Shown piece by piece: positions 43,502 through 53,261 of a DNA stretch of 64,000 bases (positions are counted from its first letter, which is position 1; the number at the start of each line of letters is the position of its first letter). Where the stretch lies: positions 1 to 64,000 of the forward strand of contig JBJKSB010000066.1 of the NCBI GenBank assembly GCA_046704385.1, given 5' to 3'. Under the pieces are notes generated by a model that saw only the letters and a list, made by a program, of their open reading frames with translations, was not told the origin of the DNA and searched no databases. The stretch comes from GH45 sp046704385 (lineage in GTDB: Bacteria > Bacteroidota > Bacteroidia > Bacteroidales > SZUA-534). The position numbers and the translations under genes are program-made.

Positions 43502-44548
43502 TTATTTGTCAGTATTTTCAACCCCGAATTGTTTGTCCAGGGTGGTGGATTCTTTTATTCTGATATTAAGTTGTTTTAGATAATCTTCAGTAACATAGTT
43601 ATGATAGTTTTGCTGCGCTTCCTGCAACCAATCAACGGCAACATCCAGTTTACCTTCAACTTCGCACGCCAAGGCCATGTTGTGACAAGCTGCTGCCGCA
43701 ATCCTCTTGTTAGGGTTATCTACCATAGTTTTCCATATGGTAGCTGCTCCCATCCATTTATCTGAATAAGCATATATTGATGCCTGCTTCATTTTGTCGT
43801 TGCTATCATACAAAAGCATATTCCGGTTTACAGGTAACCAGTATGGGGCCAAATGATCAGAAACTTTGAACGAAGCTGTATTGGCAATTTTATCGGCCAA
43901 ATAACTTATAAAATCATCATAGGTTAATGACTCATGATAGTCGTACCTTGTTTCAATTTCTGAAAGTGTAATTGTATCCCGTTGAATTCTTTTTTCAATA
44001 ATTTTTTTATCACTGGCAGAATATAACCTCCACATTGAATTAACAACCAACGATAATGAGGGGTATGACATATATCCATAACCATCATATGACCTAATGC
44101 GAATTACTGTATCTATAATTCCAAATGCTTCTAACGAAAGTAAGGCATCAGTACCATAATTTTTACATAGAGTACTAACGGCATTTAATTGAATGGGTTG
44201 AAGAAGATCTCTCTCCTTACGAAAATATATCTGGCTAATAAGTTTGCTGGTATCATAACGGGGCGATTGGTTTAACAAATCGTTCACATATCGTGTCAGT
44301 AGTTGTGTGGTAGTTGTATCCAACTTATATAAACCATTTTGAACATCATTCTTAAATGAATTATTATGGTAAAGCAAACTGTTATTCACTAGTAAAATAG
44401 AGTTGATTTTTGACGGAAGCGTGATTTCTGCAGGTTTTATTACTTCAATTTCAACCGTTCCCAGTGTTAAGCACGATGGCAACGAAAAAGAAATAAAAAT
44501 AAATACCATCCACTGGCTAATTTTAATATGAATTTTGTGAACTTTCAT
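43502..44548 (-). CDS. DUF6340-like lipoprotein
   Basis: From ATG 44548 (TTG 44554 adds two residues) a 348-residue protein with a signal and lipobox FISFSLPSC. The mature chain has a segment ITLPSKINSILLVNNSL, then a mixed domain with YGTDALLSLEAF, and a C-terminal TPR-like helical part (KWMGAATIWKTMVDNP, IAAAACHNMALACEVEGKLD, VAVDWLQEAQQNYHN). This fits the DUF6340 lipoprotein type found in Bacteroidota. Function unknown. It follows the vWA gene by 24 bases on the same strand and may be its surface or periplasmic partner. Confidence 0.75.
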   Translation of the reverse strand: MKVHKIHIKISQWMVFIFISFSLPSCLTLGTVEIEVIKPAEITLPSKINSILLVNNSLLYHNNSFKNDVQNGLYKLDTTTTQLLTRYVNDLLNQSPRYDTSKLISQIYFRKERDLLQPIQLNAVSTLCKNYGTDALLSLEAFGIIDTVIRIRSYDGYGYMSYPSLSLVVNSMWRLYSASDKKIIEKRIQRDTITLSEIETRYDYHESLTYDDFISYLADKIANTASFKVSDHLAPYWLPVNRNMLLYDSNDKMKQASIYAYSDKWMGAATIWKTMVDNPNKRIAAAACHNMALACEVEGKLDVAVDWLQEAQQNYHNYVTEDYLKQLNIRIKESTTLDKQFGVENTDK

Positions 44549-44572
44549 ATACAAATCATTGAGTTAAAATCA

Positions 44573-46651
44573 TCAAATTAATCCCCATATTCTTCTTAAA
44601 AACCATTCGAGGCACAGAAAAATAACAAACAATGCGAGTAACCACTTAAATTCAATAAAATCGGTCAGGGTTTTCTTAACTATTTTAACCGGTAAAATAT
44701 TTTCATTTTCATCAATTGACCTGTACAATGAATCAGTATTGAGCTTACTATATTGTTTTCCACCTGAATTGACCGAAAGATTAAAGAGCATGTTAAAATC
44801 GGCAGTTAAATTTAATTGTTCAATGAGATTTTCTTTTACAATAAAAATGCCACTTTTTTCGTACACTTTATTTCCCGATTCAGTTTTTGCCTTAAATTTA
44901 TATTTTCCGACCGGTAAACTACCCATATTTAATTGATAACCCTCACCCGTTTCATCAAAATAATGCGGATATGTATTCCCCTTACTGTCAATTATTTCCA
45001 GCTTTATTGATGCCCCATTTATCATTTCATTTGAAGCATTTAGCAATTTGGCTGAAAAAATAATATCCTGATTTTCAGCAAATGTTTTTGAATAATCAAT
45101 ACTAAAAGGTTCTTTTTTATTTTTTAAGGCCAAATATTGAATAGTTTTAAAAATTAATTCGCTTGTTATGGAATGATCGTGAAAATTTTTATACTCCTGT
45201 AACTGCCATTTCCAAAGGCCTTCGCCCAATATAAAACCTAATTTTTGCTGACCTGCATTACTGAATGCCCATAATGGCTTATCAGTTTCAATTGAACCGA
45301 TTTTTTGATACAATAACACCTGGTTTTGCTGAAAAACTGAATACTCTCCAAAAGGCGTATATAAAGGAGGCATATCGGCTAAAAATCGTGCATCGATGCT
45401 TGTATTAAATAAATTAAAATTCGAATTTAAAACAGGTTGGGCATCATCAAATAAATTATTTTTATGTTGAATAGATAAAGGCAACTTCAGATTATTAAGC
45501 GCATTCACGGCAGTTTCCTGTCCCAAAACAAATAGAATAGGAACGTCATTCTTTATTAATTCAGGCATTATATTTTGAAGGTTATTGGCCGATGAAGGCA
45601 ACTGATGCAGAATTACCAGTGCCAGGGTATCGGAAACCGAAGTTACCTCGCCGGCATTTTTAATTTCCAGATTGTAAACCGAATTCGATTCCAAAACCCG
45701 TTTAAACAAAGCCACATCAGGGTGATAACCATTTTGGATTAACAGTATCTTTCTTTTATTTTCTTCAACCTCGATATAAACGGTTTTTGTATTATTAATT
45801 AAATTAGCTTCCACCGATGTTGCACTTGCTTTAATATGGTAAGGAAACAATCCTGCGCTGTCGGCAGGCAATGTGAATAATACATTTTTAAAGTAAAGCG
45901 GATTAGTTGCTACCAGGGTTTTTGATTCCACTAAATTTTTATCACGAAAAACATCTACAGTTACCTTACTGTTTTCCATATTATTTACAGAAACACCAAC
46001 TGATAATGGAAAATTTGAACCTTTATAAACTACAGGATTATTCTCAACTCTGGTTATTGAAATATCAGCTTTTGGAAGTGTATCACCAAAAGGTATTGTG
46101 TAAATAGGAAAAGGCAGGTTCATTGCGGCGTAAAGCGGTTGGTTCCCTTTATTGTACAATCCGTCACTTGCAATAATTAACGCCCCGATATTTTGATTAA
46201 AATAAGTGGTTTCAAATATTTTAAAAAGTGATTCAAAATTAGTATTCTTATCGGTAAAAGTGTTGGTAAGGCTGGTAACTGAATCACCAAACTGAACTGA
46301 ATGTACCTCAAATTTATCGGATAATCGGTTCAACAGCTTCGATACTTTCGCAGGAAAAGAATCGCGCAAATAAGTTGAATCTGCTGATAATAACATTGAT
46401 TCTGAATTGTCCTGTGCATATATTATAACAGGTTTTTGTATTTCGGCTTTAATAATTCTGATTAGCGGACCTAATAAAAGGAATCCTAAAGAAATAAGAA
46501 TAAACAGCCGAAGTCCTGAAAGCAGGTAAACTTTTGATACTGATAATTCCTGGTTTTGTAAGCTCTTAAAATAGATAAAATAAGTTATGGAAAATGCCAA
46601 ACCTATTATAAGTAAAAACCAATATAGAGAGTGCGAAGCAACTAAGGGCAT
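44573..46651 (-). CDS. Membrane protein with von Willebrand A-type domain
   Basis: A 692-residue protein. Two N-terminal membrane helices (about 8-28, 42-64) precede a vWA-like domain (about 75-190) with the metal site DNSES (DxSxS) in AQDNSESML and a second element IIASDGLYN. Then come Ig-like modules (FPLSVGVSVNNMENSKVTV, FSAKLLNASNEMINGASIKL), a glutamine-amidotransferase-like Rossmann region (LLIQNGYHPDVALFKRVLES), and a C-terminal membrane helix (WLLALFVIFLCLEWFLRRIW). Such proteins are common in Bacteroidota and are related to Bat-type proteins, but their role is not settled. The MIDAS-like site appears intact. It is the first gene of a reverse unit with the DUF6340-like lipoprotein. 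Confidence 0.85.
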   Translation of the reverse strand: MPLVASHSLYWFLLIIGLAFSITYFIYFKSLQNQELSVSKVYLLSGLRLFILISLGFLLLGPLIRIIKAEIQKPVIIYAQDNSESMLLSADSTYLRDSFPAKVSKLLNRLSDKFEVHSVQFGDSVTSLTNTFTDKNTNFESLFKIFETTYFNQNIGALIIASDGLYNKGNQPLYAAMNLPFPIYTIPFGDTLPKADISITRVENNPVVYKGSNFPLSVGVSVNNMENSKVTVDVFRDKNLVESKTLVATNPLYFKNVLFTLPADSAGLFPYHIKASATSVEANLINNTKTVYIEVEENKRKILLIQNGYHPDVALFKRVLESNSVYNLEIKNAGEVTSVSDTLALVILHQLPSSANNLQNIMPELIKNDVPILFVLGQETAVNALNNLKLPLSIQHKNNLFDDAQPVLNSNFNLFNTSIDARFLADMPPLYTPFGEYSVFQQNQVLLYQKIGSIETDKPLWAFSNAGQQKLGFILGEGLWKWQLQEYKNFHDHSITSELIFKTIQYLALKNKKEPFSIDYSKTFAENQDIIFSAKLLNASNEMINGASIKLEIIDSKGNTYPHYFDETGEGYQLNMGSLPVGKYKFKAKTESGNKVYEKSGIFIVKENLIEQLNLTADFNMLFNLSVNSGGKQYSKLNTDSLYRSIDENENILPVKIVKKTLTDFIEFKWLLALFVIFLCLEWFLRRIWGLI

Positions 46652-46773
46652 ACAATTGAATTTAAAAATTGTAAAACTAACAATAAAAGCCGGTAGCTTA
46701 ATATTTCACAGGCTAATTTTTTATTCCTGCCTGCCCCATCAAAAATCAAATACAGCAATAGCACAAAAACATA

Positions 46774-46810
46774 AAAAATCCCTGCTTTTGATTTAAAGCA
46801 GGGATGATTT
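46774..46810 (-). terminator. Rho-independent terminator of fabG
   Basis: TCCCTGCTTT pairs with AAAGCAGGGA around a six-base loop. On the minus strand the stem is followed by TTTTTTATG, so it ends transcription from fabG about 105 bases after its stop codon. Confidence 0.9.
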
Positions 46811-46914
46811 ATTTTAATTTTAATTTTTATTATTATCGTTAATCTGATTTTCAATGCAAACTAAAGCATTGTGCTGACTGCCGACTGTTTACTTGCTGCC
46901 GACTGATTTCTTTT

Positions 46915-47661
46915 TTAAGTCAGCATTGCCCCGCAAACATTAATAACCTGTCCGCTTACATACGATGATAATTCAGAACCCAAAAATACACATACATCGG
47001 CTACTTCCTCAGGTTTTCCTCCCCTTTTTAACGGAATATCTTTCAACCAACCTTCTTTTTCAGCTTCTGGTAACTGAGCTGTCATCTCGGTTTCAATAAA
47101 TCCGGGAGCCAGGGCATTACAACGGATATTTCTTGAACCCAGTTCACGTGCTACCGATTTGGTAAATCCAATAATACCAGCCTTTGAAGCAGAGTAATTG
47201 GCCTGACCAGCATTTCCACGTACGCCCACTACTGAGCTCATATTAATAATTGACCCGAATTTTTGTTTTAGCATGTATTTCTGCACTGCTTTGGTAAGAT
47301 TAAATACCGATTTCAGGTTAACTTTAAGAACCAAATCCCACTGATCTTCTGTCATTCTCATCAACAATCCATCGCGCGTAATTCCGGCATTATTTACCAA
47401 AACATCAACCTTGCCAAAATCTTCAACCACCTGATCAACAAAAGTATGTGAAGCTTCATAATTACTGGCATCCGATGCATAAGCCTTTGCCTTTACACCG
47501 TACGATTGTAATTCTTTTACCACTGCATCGGCATTTTCATCAATAACAAGGTCCGAAAAGGCAACATCAGCTCCTTGTTGTGCATATTTAATTGCAATCA
47601 TTTTACCTATTCCCCGGGAAGCACCTGTTACGATTGCTACTTTTCCTTCAAGAAGTTTCAT
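46915..47661 (-). CDS. fabG: 3-oxoacyl-[acyl-carrier-protein] reductase
   Basis: A 248-residue classical SDR with full FabG features: cofactor loop TGASRGIG (13-20), NNAG at about 90, the catalytic triad in NMSSVVG and YSASKAG, and ARELGSRNIRCNALAPGFIETEMT. The C-terminal DVCVFLGSELSSYVSGQVINVCG is the usual tetramer interface. It reduces 3-oxoacyl-ACP with NADPH in fatty-acid synthesis. No fab cluster surrounds it: it appears to be a single-gene unit with its own terminator. Upstream CAAATATA (47757-47764) reads as a -7 element on the minus strand with TTT in place of TTG 19 bases away. The last residues GAML are the usual GGM-type ending with a substitution. Confidence 0.93.
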   Translation of the reverse strand: MKLLEGKVAIVTGASRGIGKMIAIKYAQQGADVAFSDLVIDENADAVVKELQSYGVKAKAYASDASNYEASHTFVDQVVEDFGKVDVLVNNAGITRDGLLMRMTEDQWDLVLKVNLKSVFNLTKAVQKYMLKQKFGSIINMSSVVGVRGNAGQANYSASKAGIIGFTKSVARELGSRNIRCNALAPGFIETEMTAQLPEAEKEGWLKDIPLKRGGKPEEVADVCVFLGSELSSYVSGQVINVCGAMLT

Positions 47662-47844
47662 TTGATCAATTTTTAAATTAATAATTAGTTTATAGCTGTC
47701 TATATGGTTTGCGAAATAATTCTGTTTTTAATAAAATGGTATTCCGGCAAAACGCACAAATATAGCACAAAATATTAGTATTAAAATTTAGTACTATTTT
47801 ACAGTAAAAAACTTTGAATAATTGCCGGTAGAAAATCGTCTGTC

Positions 47845-50352
47845 TTACTTATCGAAATGCTTTTGTACCGTTTTCAACAATACATCACCATGTACCGGTT
47901 TTGAGATATAATCAACACACCCGGCTTCCAGGGCCAAATCCTGCTCATCGCCTAAACTATATGCAGTTTGTGCAATTATCGGGATATCGCGTATTTTCAA
48001 AATTTGTTTGGTAGCATCAATACCATTTAAAACGGGCATCCTGATATCCATTAAAATACAATCGCAAGGATTATTCTCTTTAACGTAATTCAAGGCTTCC
48101 CGCCCATTTTTAACCCAAATTACCTTAGCATTTGTTGGTATTATAATATATTCCAGAAATTTAAAATTCTGTTCTACATCTTCCGCAATAAGAATGGTTT
48201 TATTCTCCCAGTTATATTTTTCATGCTTTACCGGTGCCATTTCTTTATCAATCAATTCATTGGCATCTTCAGGTAAAGGATGAGTAAAATAAAAGGTAGA
48301 GCCTTTCCCGGGATAGGAAACCACCCTGATTTCGCCTCCCATTAACTCAACCAGGCTTTTTGATATAGCCAGTCCCAAACCTGTACCGTTATATTCTTTG
48401 GTATACGATCGGTCAATTTTACTGAAACGCTCAAAAATAATATCCTGCGTATCTTCTGCAATACCAATCCCGGTATCATGAACATAAAATTCGATAGTAT
48501 TGGTCCAAATATTACTGATCCCAAAATGGATAACGCCCTTATCAGTAAATTTAATTGCATTATCAATAAGGTTATTCATGATTTGCTTAAACCTGAATAC
48601 ATCACTATCAAAGGGCAGGGATTTATATTTTTCAGGCAGATCAAGAATAAGTTCCAAATCATCCTGATTAATCAATTTGTAATTCTTTTGATGCTTCCCA
48701 AAAATTTCTTTCAAAGTCTGATAAACCTGGTAGCGGTCCTTTTGTATACGTAATTGACCTGTTTCAATTTTTGCCACGTCAACAATATTATCTACCAGTG
48801 TTAATAAATCCTGACCACTATTACTGATTAGTTCAATAAATTCCTCCCGCTCACCGATGGTCAGATCAGGATCGGCCAGTAAATCGGAAAAACCAATTAT
48901 GGCAGTCATGGGAATCCTTATATCGTGCGACATGTTCGCCAAAAATGAAGATTTTAACCTGTCAGCCTCTTCAGCTTTTTCCTTTGCATGGAGCAGTTTC
49001 AATTCATAATCGTTACGCGAAGTCAGATTTGAAACCAAAACAGCCAGCATTTTAAAATAATTAATTTCAGTGGTATCCCAGGTAGCATCATTCTGGTTTT
49101 CAAACAGAATGGATCCATATAGTTTATCTTCAATAAAAATCGGGAAAATGTAGGCGCTATTTAGCTTTAAATCACTAATAAATTCTCTAAGGTCCTCAGG
49201 TAAATAATCTGGTGAAAATCCAAGAATCATTTTTCGTTCCAGTAATAATTTATTCCATGAAGGGACTTTATTTAAATTCAAAGTAAATCTATCGGGTAAC
49301 AAAGGGACATTTTTAACTGAATGCTGATGTTCCAGAATCGCAGTCCGGTTTCTTTCACTATTATGAAAAAGTAATATCCGTCTTGTTTTAAAATGATAGG
49401 CTATACGATCCAGAACCTCAGATAATTTATGAATATAATCCTTATCGCTGTTAAAAATAATCAGTATTTCAGAAAGCAACTCCGTACGTTGAAGATTTTT
49501 GTTAAGATCGGCTTTGGTCAGGAAAAAATCAGTTATATCAACAAATTTTAAGGCTAACTGTTTATCCGATAAAGGATAAACACTAATTCTGAAATATTTG
49601 TGCAGGTTTTTAATATGTATTTCATAGTCCTCATCTACTGAACTATAATCATTACCTGAAAATTTGATATCCTCAGATATTTCAAATATTTCACCAAGTT
49701 TCTTGTTAACTATCTCCTCGCTTGTTTTTGCTGATAACTTGCACCCTGCTGTATTCACATCCACCACCTGCATATCAAATAACGACACCTCTTCCTCACG
49801 TGGTCTTTTCAACAAAAATAATCCCTCGTCGAGGTAACGATCAACAAATTCAATGGATTTTCTAAGGTTGCTTATCTCCTGTTCTTTCGACTTAACTTCC
49901 TGGATGTTTTCGATTTTAACTAAAATTGACAATTGATTATTTACAAGGGTAAGTTTATTTAATACAAGTTTAACAGGAATAATAGCAGAATTCAGAGCAA
50001 TAATCTGTCCCTCAGTTTCAATTTTTGTTTTTTCACCTGATACAATCTCCGAAATATTTTTAATGATTTCACCACGATTATCAGGATGAATAAGTTCTGA
50101 AAATTTAATTTTTTCTATCTTCTCACGGGTTGCCCCTAACATTCCCAGAACAGTCTTGTTTATAAACTTTATAATCTCACCCTGAATTACAATAACCCCT
50201 TCAAAGGTTTGGTTAAATATCTGATTATAAAGTTTTTCCTTCGAACTATACGTATTTTCGATTATTTCAAGACGATTCTCAAGTTCTCGTTTATCATCCG
50301 TAAGATCTTTGACTAATTTTTCAAGTTCTTTATATGATAAAGCCTCTGGCAT
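47845..50352 (-). CDS. Hybrid histidine kinase with PAS, GAF and receiver domains
   Basis: An 835-residue soluble protein with no membrane segment. Coiled coil (1-45), PAS domains (about 45-160 and 170-270, TCEGVIVIQGEII-type and FDMQVVDVNTAGCKLSAKT), a GAF domain (about 285-440), HisKA with H476 in NMSHDIRIPMTAI (HDIRIP rather than HEIRTP), HATPase with NLIDNAIKFTDKG, DTGIGI and GTGLGLAI, and a C-terminal receiver (about 715-835) with phospho-acceptor D769 in LMDIRMP. It should sense a cytoplasmic cue and relay phosphate within itself. It is related to the receiver-only protein at 10042. It is divergent from the thioredoxin-like gene. Confidence 0.92.
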   Translation of the reverse strand: MPEALSYKELEKLVKDLTDDKRELENRLEIIENTYSSKEKLYNQIFNQTFEGVIVIQGEIIKFINKTVLGMLGATREKIEKIKFSELIHPDNRGEIIKNISEIVSGEKTKIETEGQIIALNSAIIPVKLVLNKLTLVNNQLSILVKIENIQEVKSKEQEISNLRKSIEFVDRYLDEGLFLLKRPREEEVSLFDMQVVDVNTAGCKLSAKTSEEIVNKKLGEIFEISEDIKFSGNDYSSVDEDYEIHIKNLHKYFRISVYPLSDKQLALKFVDITDFFLTKADLNKNLQRTELLSEILIIFNSDKDYIHKLSEVLDRIAYHFKTRRILLFHNSERNRTAILEHQHSVKNVPLLPDRFTLNLNKVPSWNKLLLERKMILGFSPDYLPEDLREFISDLKLNSAYIFPIFIEDKLYGSILFENQNDATWDTTEINYFKMLAVLVSNLTSRNDYELKLLHAKEKAEEADRLKSSFLANMSHDIRIPMTAIIGFSDLLADPDLTIGEREEFIELISNSGQDLLTLVDNIVDVAKIETGQLRIQKDRYQVYQTLKEIFGKHQKNYKLINQDDLELILDLPEKYKSLPFDSDVFRFKQIMNNLIDNAIKFTDKGVIHFGISNIWTNTIEFYVHDTGIGIAEDTQDIIFERFSKIDRSYTKEYNGTGLGLAISKSLVELMGGEIRVVSYPGKGSTFYFTHPLPEDANELIDKEMAPVKHEKYNWENKTILIAEDVEQNFKFLEYIIIPTNAKVIWVKNGREALNYVKENNPCDCILMDIRMPVLNGIDATKQILKIRDIPIIAQTAYSLGDEQDLALEAGCVDYISKPVHGDVLLKTVQKHFDK

Positions 50353-50480
50353 ATTTTCTCTGATTATTCTATTAATGTAATACTTTTTAAGCTCTGACCC
50401 AAATAAACTGTTACTTTATGGTTTAAATTTAACACCATTATTAGTATTTTTGCCTTCGTTACAAAATAAATACAAATAAT

Positions 50481-51908
50481 ATGAAAAATACCATTTTTGT
50501 TTCGATTTTCCTCTTGTTAGGTAGCCTATTGAATGCCGTGTATTCACAATCGTACAATATAAATGTACATATAAAGAATTTAGGCGACAGTACCGTTTAT
50601 TTAGGTTATTATTTTGGTGATAAACAATATGCGAAAGATACGCTTTTGCTCGATCACAACGGTAAAGGGACCTTTAAAGGTACCGAGCCTTTAAAAGGCG
50701 GTATTTATTTTATACTGGTGCCGGGCAATATGTTTTTTGAACTCGTAATTGATAAAGACCAGGATTTTAGTGTTTCAACAATCTACGATGGCGATGCCGG
50801 CGATTTAACCAAAAATCTTAGTTCAAAAGGTAGCAAAGATATGGATATGTATCTTGATTATGAGCAATTTATGACTAAAAGAAGTGAGTTGGCCATTAGC
50901 TTACGCGACCGCATAAAAAATGAAAAAGATGAAAAAGAAACCCAACGTTTAAAGGACAGCCTGAATTTATTGCACGATGAGGTTATCAAAAAATGGGAAA
51001 GTATTGAAAAGGATTATCCTAAATCGCTGTTAGCAGCCGTTTTATTAATAAACAAGGAGATTGAAGTACCTGATCCCCCAAAAGATGAAAATGGCAATAT
51101 CATTGATTCAGCTTTTCAATATAAATATTATAAAAAGCATTATTTCGATTATGTTGATTTCAGCGACGAAAGGTTATTGCGTACGCAATTTTATTATCCC
51201 AAAATTGACCGTTATTTTGAGAAATTAATTATACCCATTCCTGATACGGTTATTAAGGAAAGCGATATGGTTCTTAAAAAAGCCTCCGCTAACCAGGAAG
51301 TATATAAATATACGCTGCAAATGCTTTTCAATAAATACAATAACTCCAATATTATGGGCATGGATAAAGTATTTGTTCATTTTGCAGAAAATTATTATCT
51401 GAACGGGAAAGCCACATGGGCCGATACTGCCTGGCTTAAAAAAGTTGAAGAGCGGGTTGATGAAATAAAACCGAACCTTATCGGTAAAAAAGCTCCTGAG
51501 ATAAGGTTATTAAGCCCCGATGATGAGTTAATTTCATTATATGGTATAAATGCCGATTACACCGTACTTTTCTTTTTTGATCCAAACTGCGGACACTGCA
51601 AAAAAGCCACTCCGCTGATGAAAGATCTTGCAGATAAATATTGGGAAAAAGGAGTAGAAGTACTTGGAATTTACACACAGGGGAATAAAGATGAATGGAC
51701 TAAATTTATCAAAGATCAGCATCTTGAAAACTGGATAAACGGATGGGATCCTTATAACCAATCTAATTTCAGAACTTATTACGATGTAAGGTCGACACCG
51801 TCAATTTACCTGCTCGATAAAAACAAAAACATTATCGGGAAACGTATCGATGTGGAAACTCTCGAGAAAATGCTTGAAGACGAATTCAATAAAAAGGAAA
51901 AAAAGTAG
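50481..51908 (+). CDS. Secreted thioredoxin-like protein (DUF4369/DUF5106 type)
   Basis: A 475-residue exported protein with signal peptide (to about YSQ, residue 23). An N-terminal DUF4369-like beta domain (YNINVHIKNLGDSTVYLGYY) is followed by a helical DUF5106-like region (about 105-320) and a C-terminal thioredoxin/AhpC domain (about 330-470) with the active site C370-G-H-C373 and cis-proline in RSTPSIYLLD. Relatives act as periplasmic disulfide reductases or isomerases in Bacteroidota. The active site is intact. A TATTTTTG at 50445-50452 is a plausible -7 element. A 9-bp hairpin begins at the stop codon and a strong terminator follows at 51965. Confidence 0.9.
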   Translation: MKNTIFVSIFLLLGSLLNAVYSQSYNINVHIKNLGDSTVYLGYYFGDKQYAKDTLLLDHNGKGTFKGTEPLKGGIYFILVPGNMFFELVIDKDQDFSVSTIYDGDAGDLTKNLSSKGSKDMDMYLDYEQFMTKRSELAISLRDRIKNEKDEKETQRLKDSLNLLHDEVIKKWESIEKDYPKSLLAAVLLINKEIEVPDPPKDENGNIIDSAFQYKYYKKHYFDYVDFSDERLLRTQFYYPKIDRYFEKLIIPIPDTVIKESDMVLKKASANQEVYKYTLQMLFNKYNNSNIMGMDKVFVHFAENYYLNGKATWADTAWLKKVEERVDEIKPNLIGKKAPEIRLLSPDDELISLYGINADYTVLFFFDPNCGHCKKATPLMKDLADKYWEKGVEVLGIYTQGNKDEWTKFIKDQHLENWINGWDPYNQSNFRTYYDVRSTPSIYLLDKNKNIIGKRIDVETLEKMLEDEFNKKEKK

Positions 51909-51964
51909 TCCGGATAACCCGGACTACCCCGTAACCTGAAGGAACATAGAAGAAACCTTCATAC

Positions 51965-51999
51965 AGCCGGTTATGCAGCCAAACCTAACCGGCTTTTTT
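51965..51999 (+). terminator. Rho-independent terminator of the thioredoxin-like gene
   Basis: AGCCGGTTA (51965-51973) pairs perfectly with TAACCGGCT (51986-51994), followed by TTTTTA. A second hairpin without T-run (GTAGTCCGG...CCGGACTAC, 51905-51927) overlaps the stop codon upstream. Confidence 0.9.
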
Positions 52000-52019
52000 A
52001 TCCGAACGTCCGGAAATTT

Positions 52020-52223
52020 TTAATTATTTTCTTTAATTACTACATTGAAAATAAACAGGGTGACTACCGATGAGGCAAAAATCACCAATAACGATGTCAT
52101 AATCTTTCGCATCACATCCTCGAGTTCAATAACATCCCAGATAGCTAAAACAGCTATAGCAGTTACAATTACTACAAAGGCCGACAGCGTGTACGAAGTA
52201 AGTTTTTTTGCTGTAAAACTCAT
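52020..52223 (-). CDS. Small two-helix membrane protein
   Basis: A 67-residue protein from ATG 52223 (TTG 52229 adds two residues). Two hydrophobic segments, SAFVVIVTAIAVLAIWDVI and SLLVIFASSVVTLFIFNVVI, are joined by an acidic-basic turn ELEDVMRKIM. It has the style of small conserved Bacteroidota membrane proteins without a named function. It lies 19 bases downstream of the ABC ATPase gene and could be the last gene of that operon. No terminator is obvious after it apart from the bidirectional-looking hairpin at 51965-51999. Confidence 0.65.
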   Translation of the reverse strand: MSFTAKKLTSYTLSAFVVIVTAIAVLAIWDVIELEDVMRKIMTSLLVIFASSVVTLFIFNVVIKENN

Positions 52224-52242
52224 AATCAAAACAATTAGGTTA

Positions 52243-53259
52243 CTATTTCAATTCTCTTAAAACTGATTGTAGCTGGTATATTGAGGCTAAATTCTGCTTT
52301 TTATCCCCAATTTTTAATTCCCAGCTAATTTCATCAGCTTTTCTGTAAATAGTGACGACCATTTCGGGAGAATTGTTACAATCAACTGAAAAACCTAAAC
52401 GTTCAAGTGCCATTCGGGTAATATTATAATCGGACCCTGAACCCTGTATATGAATATTATGGTTGTAATTCTTCTTTTTTATAAATTGTGACGTTTCCGG
52501 ATCGAATTTAAGATTATTTTTTTGAAATAATCTTTCGATAGTTTTATCCAATAATAAGTCTTCAGGAGCACCATATAACAGGTTTTCATTATTCAGAACC
52601 CAAAAAACATCAGCATATTGCAATGCTATATTGATATCATGTGTGGAGTAAATTATAGTTTTATTCTGTTTGCGACACAGATTCCAAAGTAACTGAACCG
52701 TCGAAAATTTATTGGCCAGATCGAGAAATGCAGTGGGTTCATCCAGGATTATTATTGGAGTGTCCTGTGCCAGGGCGCGTGAAATCATAACCCTTTGGAA
52801 TTCACCATCGGACAACTCTGTAATAAATCGCTCAGCAAACTCACTCATACCAACCTGTTCAAGCGACTGAAAAATAATATTACGGTCATCAGTATTCACA
52901 TTTGTATACCAGTTTCCATATGGAAAACGGCCCAGTGAAACCAGGTCGAAAACTCTTAATCTGCTGGTTCGCTGCAATTCCGTAGTTACCAGGCTAACAT
53001 GCTGTGCCAGCTGGGTACGGGATAATTTATCTGAATCCATATCCCGAAAATAAATCTTCCCTCCTAATGCCGGCTGAATATTACATAAACTTCGTAACAA
53101 AGTACTTTTTCCTGCACCATTTGGCCCTATCAGGGCAATTAATTCCGATGAGGTTGCCTTTACAGAAATTGGATTCGATAAAATTTTTGCCGTAGATGCA
53201 TCCTGATACCCAATAACAAGGCCATCAATAATAATTGGATATGAAGTGCGGGGTTCCAT
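52243..53259 (-). CDS. Iron/cobalamin-type ABC transporter ATPase with C-terminal extension
   Basis: A 338-residue ATPase. Walker A is GPNGAGKST, the Q loop is TTELQRTSR, the signature is LSDGEFQRV (instead of LSGGQ), Walker B is IIILDEPTAFLD, and the switch histidine is in YSTHDIN. The FecE/BtuD/HmuV class normally ends near 255 residues; here about 80 more follow (IHIQGSGSDYNITRMALERL, LGFSVDCNN, EISWELKIGDKK), a fold that might bind a small ligand or regulate the pump. It works with the permease encoded 2 bases upstream and the substrate-binding lipoprotein to import a metal chelate such as siderophore, heme or B12. The cargo cannot be read. Confidence 0.9.
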   Translation of the reverse strand: MEPRTSYPIIIDGLVIGYQDASTAKILSNPISVKATSSELIALIGPNGAGKSTLLRSLCNIQPALGGKIYFRDMDSDKLSRTQLAQHVSLVTTELQRTSRLRVFDLVSLGRFPYGNWYTNVNTDDRNIIFQSLEQVGMSEFAERFITELSDGEFQRVMISRALAQDTPIIILDEPTAFLDLANKFSTVQLLWNLCRKQNKTIIYSTHDINIALQYADVFWVLNNENLLYGAPEDLLLDKTIERLFQKNNLKFDPETSQFIKKKNYNHNIHIQGSGSDYNITRMALERLGFSVDCNNSPEMVVTIYRKADEISWELKIGDKKQNLASIYQLQSVLRELK

Positions 53260-53261
53260 AT

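Noticed and set aside
46642..46854. 70-codon minus-strand frame with hydrophobic stretch
   Set aside because: It runs through the fabG terminator hairpin and overlaps the start of the vWA gene; hydrophobicity comes from AT-rich sequence.
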